Positions 63,060 through 64,000 of a DNA stretch of 64,000 nucleotides are shown here, one piece after another (within the stretch, counting starts at the first letter, position 1; each line of letters starts with the position of its first letter). Source of the DNA: Pyropia haitanensis. Its lineage: Eukaryota > Rhodophyta > Bangiophyceae > Bangiales > Bangiaceae. The stretch is from NCBI GenBank assembly GCA_008729055.1, contig SDUX01000009.1, forward strand, positions 318,806 to 382,805, given 5' to 3'. The notes under the pieces were generated by a model. It was given only the letters and a program-made list of their open reading frames with translations, was not told the DNA's origin and ran no database searches. Made by a program: the position numbers and the translations under genes.

Positions 63060-64000
63060 CCGCGCCCGTCGCCGCTGATCACCCGCCGCCGGCTCGGCGG
63101 CCGACGAAAGAACCCCTCACCTCCCCCCCCCCCCTCCCCCTCCACGCGCCGCCGTCTCGGTGCAGACGGGGGGCGCCGCACTCCCCACCTGGCAGTGACC
63201 ACGACGGCACGCCCTCCGCCCTCCCCCCACCTTTCCCCCCCCCCCCCCCCCCTTCCCCCCGCCCCTTCTTCCCACGCGCACGCCCTGCCGGCGGCGGCCT
63301 GATCCGCGGCGGGCGGGCCCGCTCGCATCCAGCGAGGCGGCGGACGGGCCCGCCCGCATCCCGCGAGGCGGCGGCCGGCGGCGGCGGGTCTCGTGGGGGA
63401 ATATAGGCGGCGCCCGACGCATCGACGCGGGAATCTCGCGCATGGCCGGCGGCAGGCGCCGCCGCAACCCCACTCTTGGCCGAGGGCGCGGCCAGAGGGG
63501 GAAGCAGCGGGGAAGGTAGCTACGGGGGCGGCGCGCCGGGCGGGAGGCGGCGGGCCGCCGATGGATGGCCGCTGCCGCCGGCACACCGCTGGCCACCCAT
63601 TCACAGCCCCCCCCCGCAGCCCACTGCCGCCCGGTGTTCCGACAATGCGAGCGGGATCAGCACACGGATGCGCCGCGCCACCACCTCCCCCCCGCACCCC
63701 CGCCGGGCTCCACAGGACGCCGCCAATGGGAGTGCGGGTGGTGCGGCCGCGGGTTGAAAACCGCACCGGTGCCGCGCCGGCGGCGCTTTGGGATCCGCGT
63801 GGGCGGCACCGCCCCCGTCCCACTGACAGGACGCCGCCGGGCGAGAAGAGATGCTGTATACCTCGCAGGGGGGGGGACGAGCGGCGTCCTCTGAAGCGCG
63901 TGGGGCGCGCACGCGCCAGCGCGTGGGGCGCGCACGCGCCAGCGCGTGGGCTGCCGTCCTACCGGGACTGGCGGCGGCGGATCCGGGGGAATAACACAAC
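63060..64000. other. no gene recognised; short tandem repeats
   Basis: A degenerate repeat of about 40-45 bp (GGCGGGCCCGCTCGCATCCAG against GACGGGCCCGCCCGCATCC) lies at 63300-63385, and a 26-bp repeat (GCGTGGGGCGCGCACGCGCC, three copies, the last partial) at 63899-63952. C runs occur at 63125-63137 and 63236-63252. Confidence 0.4.

Overview
The window reads as a eukaryotic nuclear genome, very GC-rich overall and packed with transposable elements. Evidence for this is a chromodomain-bearing Ty3/gypsy retrotransposon, two PIF/Harbinger loci with their Myb-like partner ORFs, pogo and Tc1/mariner transposases, a non-LTR reverse transcriptase with a restriction-like endonuclease tail, TATA-boxed LTRs and an intron-poor MYND zinc-finger gene. 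There are no bacterial operons, Shine-Dalgarno sites or rRNA genes. High GC, compact host genes with long Ala/Gly/Pro runs and this mix of elements would fit a bangiophyte red alga (Porphyra/Pyropia-like). That is a guess from general features, not a species identification.

Layout. 1-2.9 kb: tail of a pogo-type transposase, then Harbinger element H1 with convergent transposase and Myb-like ORFs. 3.1-10.7 kb: two foldback-type elements (E1, E2) in opposite orientation, E1 carrying a solo LTR whose empty site is preserved in E2. 10.7-13.5 kb: no recognisable gene. 13.5-20 kb: Harbinger locus H2, with a + strand ORF holding two Cys-rich modules and a Myb/SANT domain, facing a - strand transposase with a long Gly/Ala repeat tail. 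20-21.5 kb: minisatellites. 21.5-34.8 kb: a composite of the 5' half of a non-LTR reverse transcriptase (+), a 2,790-bp sequence present twice in direct orientation, a 2,765-bp terminal-inverted-repeat element inserted in only one of those copies, a fragment of an AAA-ATPase gene, and the 3' half of a reverse transcriptase (-). 35.2-36.7 kb: Tc1 relic and an older inverted third copy of the 2.8-kb unit. 37.3-44.7 kb: an intact, very young chromovirus. 44.7-45.7 kb: second locus of the paired Cys-rich module plus a 60-bp minisatellite. 46.4-50.5 kb: small repeats and a pogo transposase. 52-54.3 kb: AAA-ATPase/PD-(D/E)XK gene with one in-frame stop. 56.8-57.9 kb: broken unknown gene. 59.4-61.3 kb: MYND-finger host gene, facing a probable - strand host gene at 61.5-63 kb.

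Nearly every transposase here is broken (nonsense codons, frameshifts or lost catalytic residues). The chromovirus is the exception: its LTRs differ at only two of 861 positions, gag and pol are open, a canonical -1 slippery heptamer sits in the gag/pol overlap, and a polypurine tract and 5-bp target duplication are visible. It also carries an extra ORF with two C2H2 fingers inside a leader with almost no ATG. The leads most worth follow-up are that leader ORF, the repeated Cys-rich module, the TIR element with a preserved empty site, and the mobile fragment of the AAA-ATPase gene.
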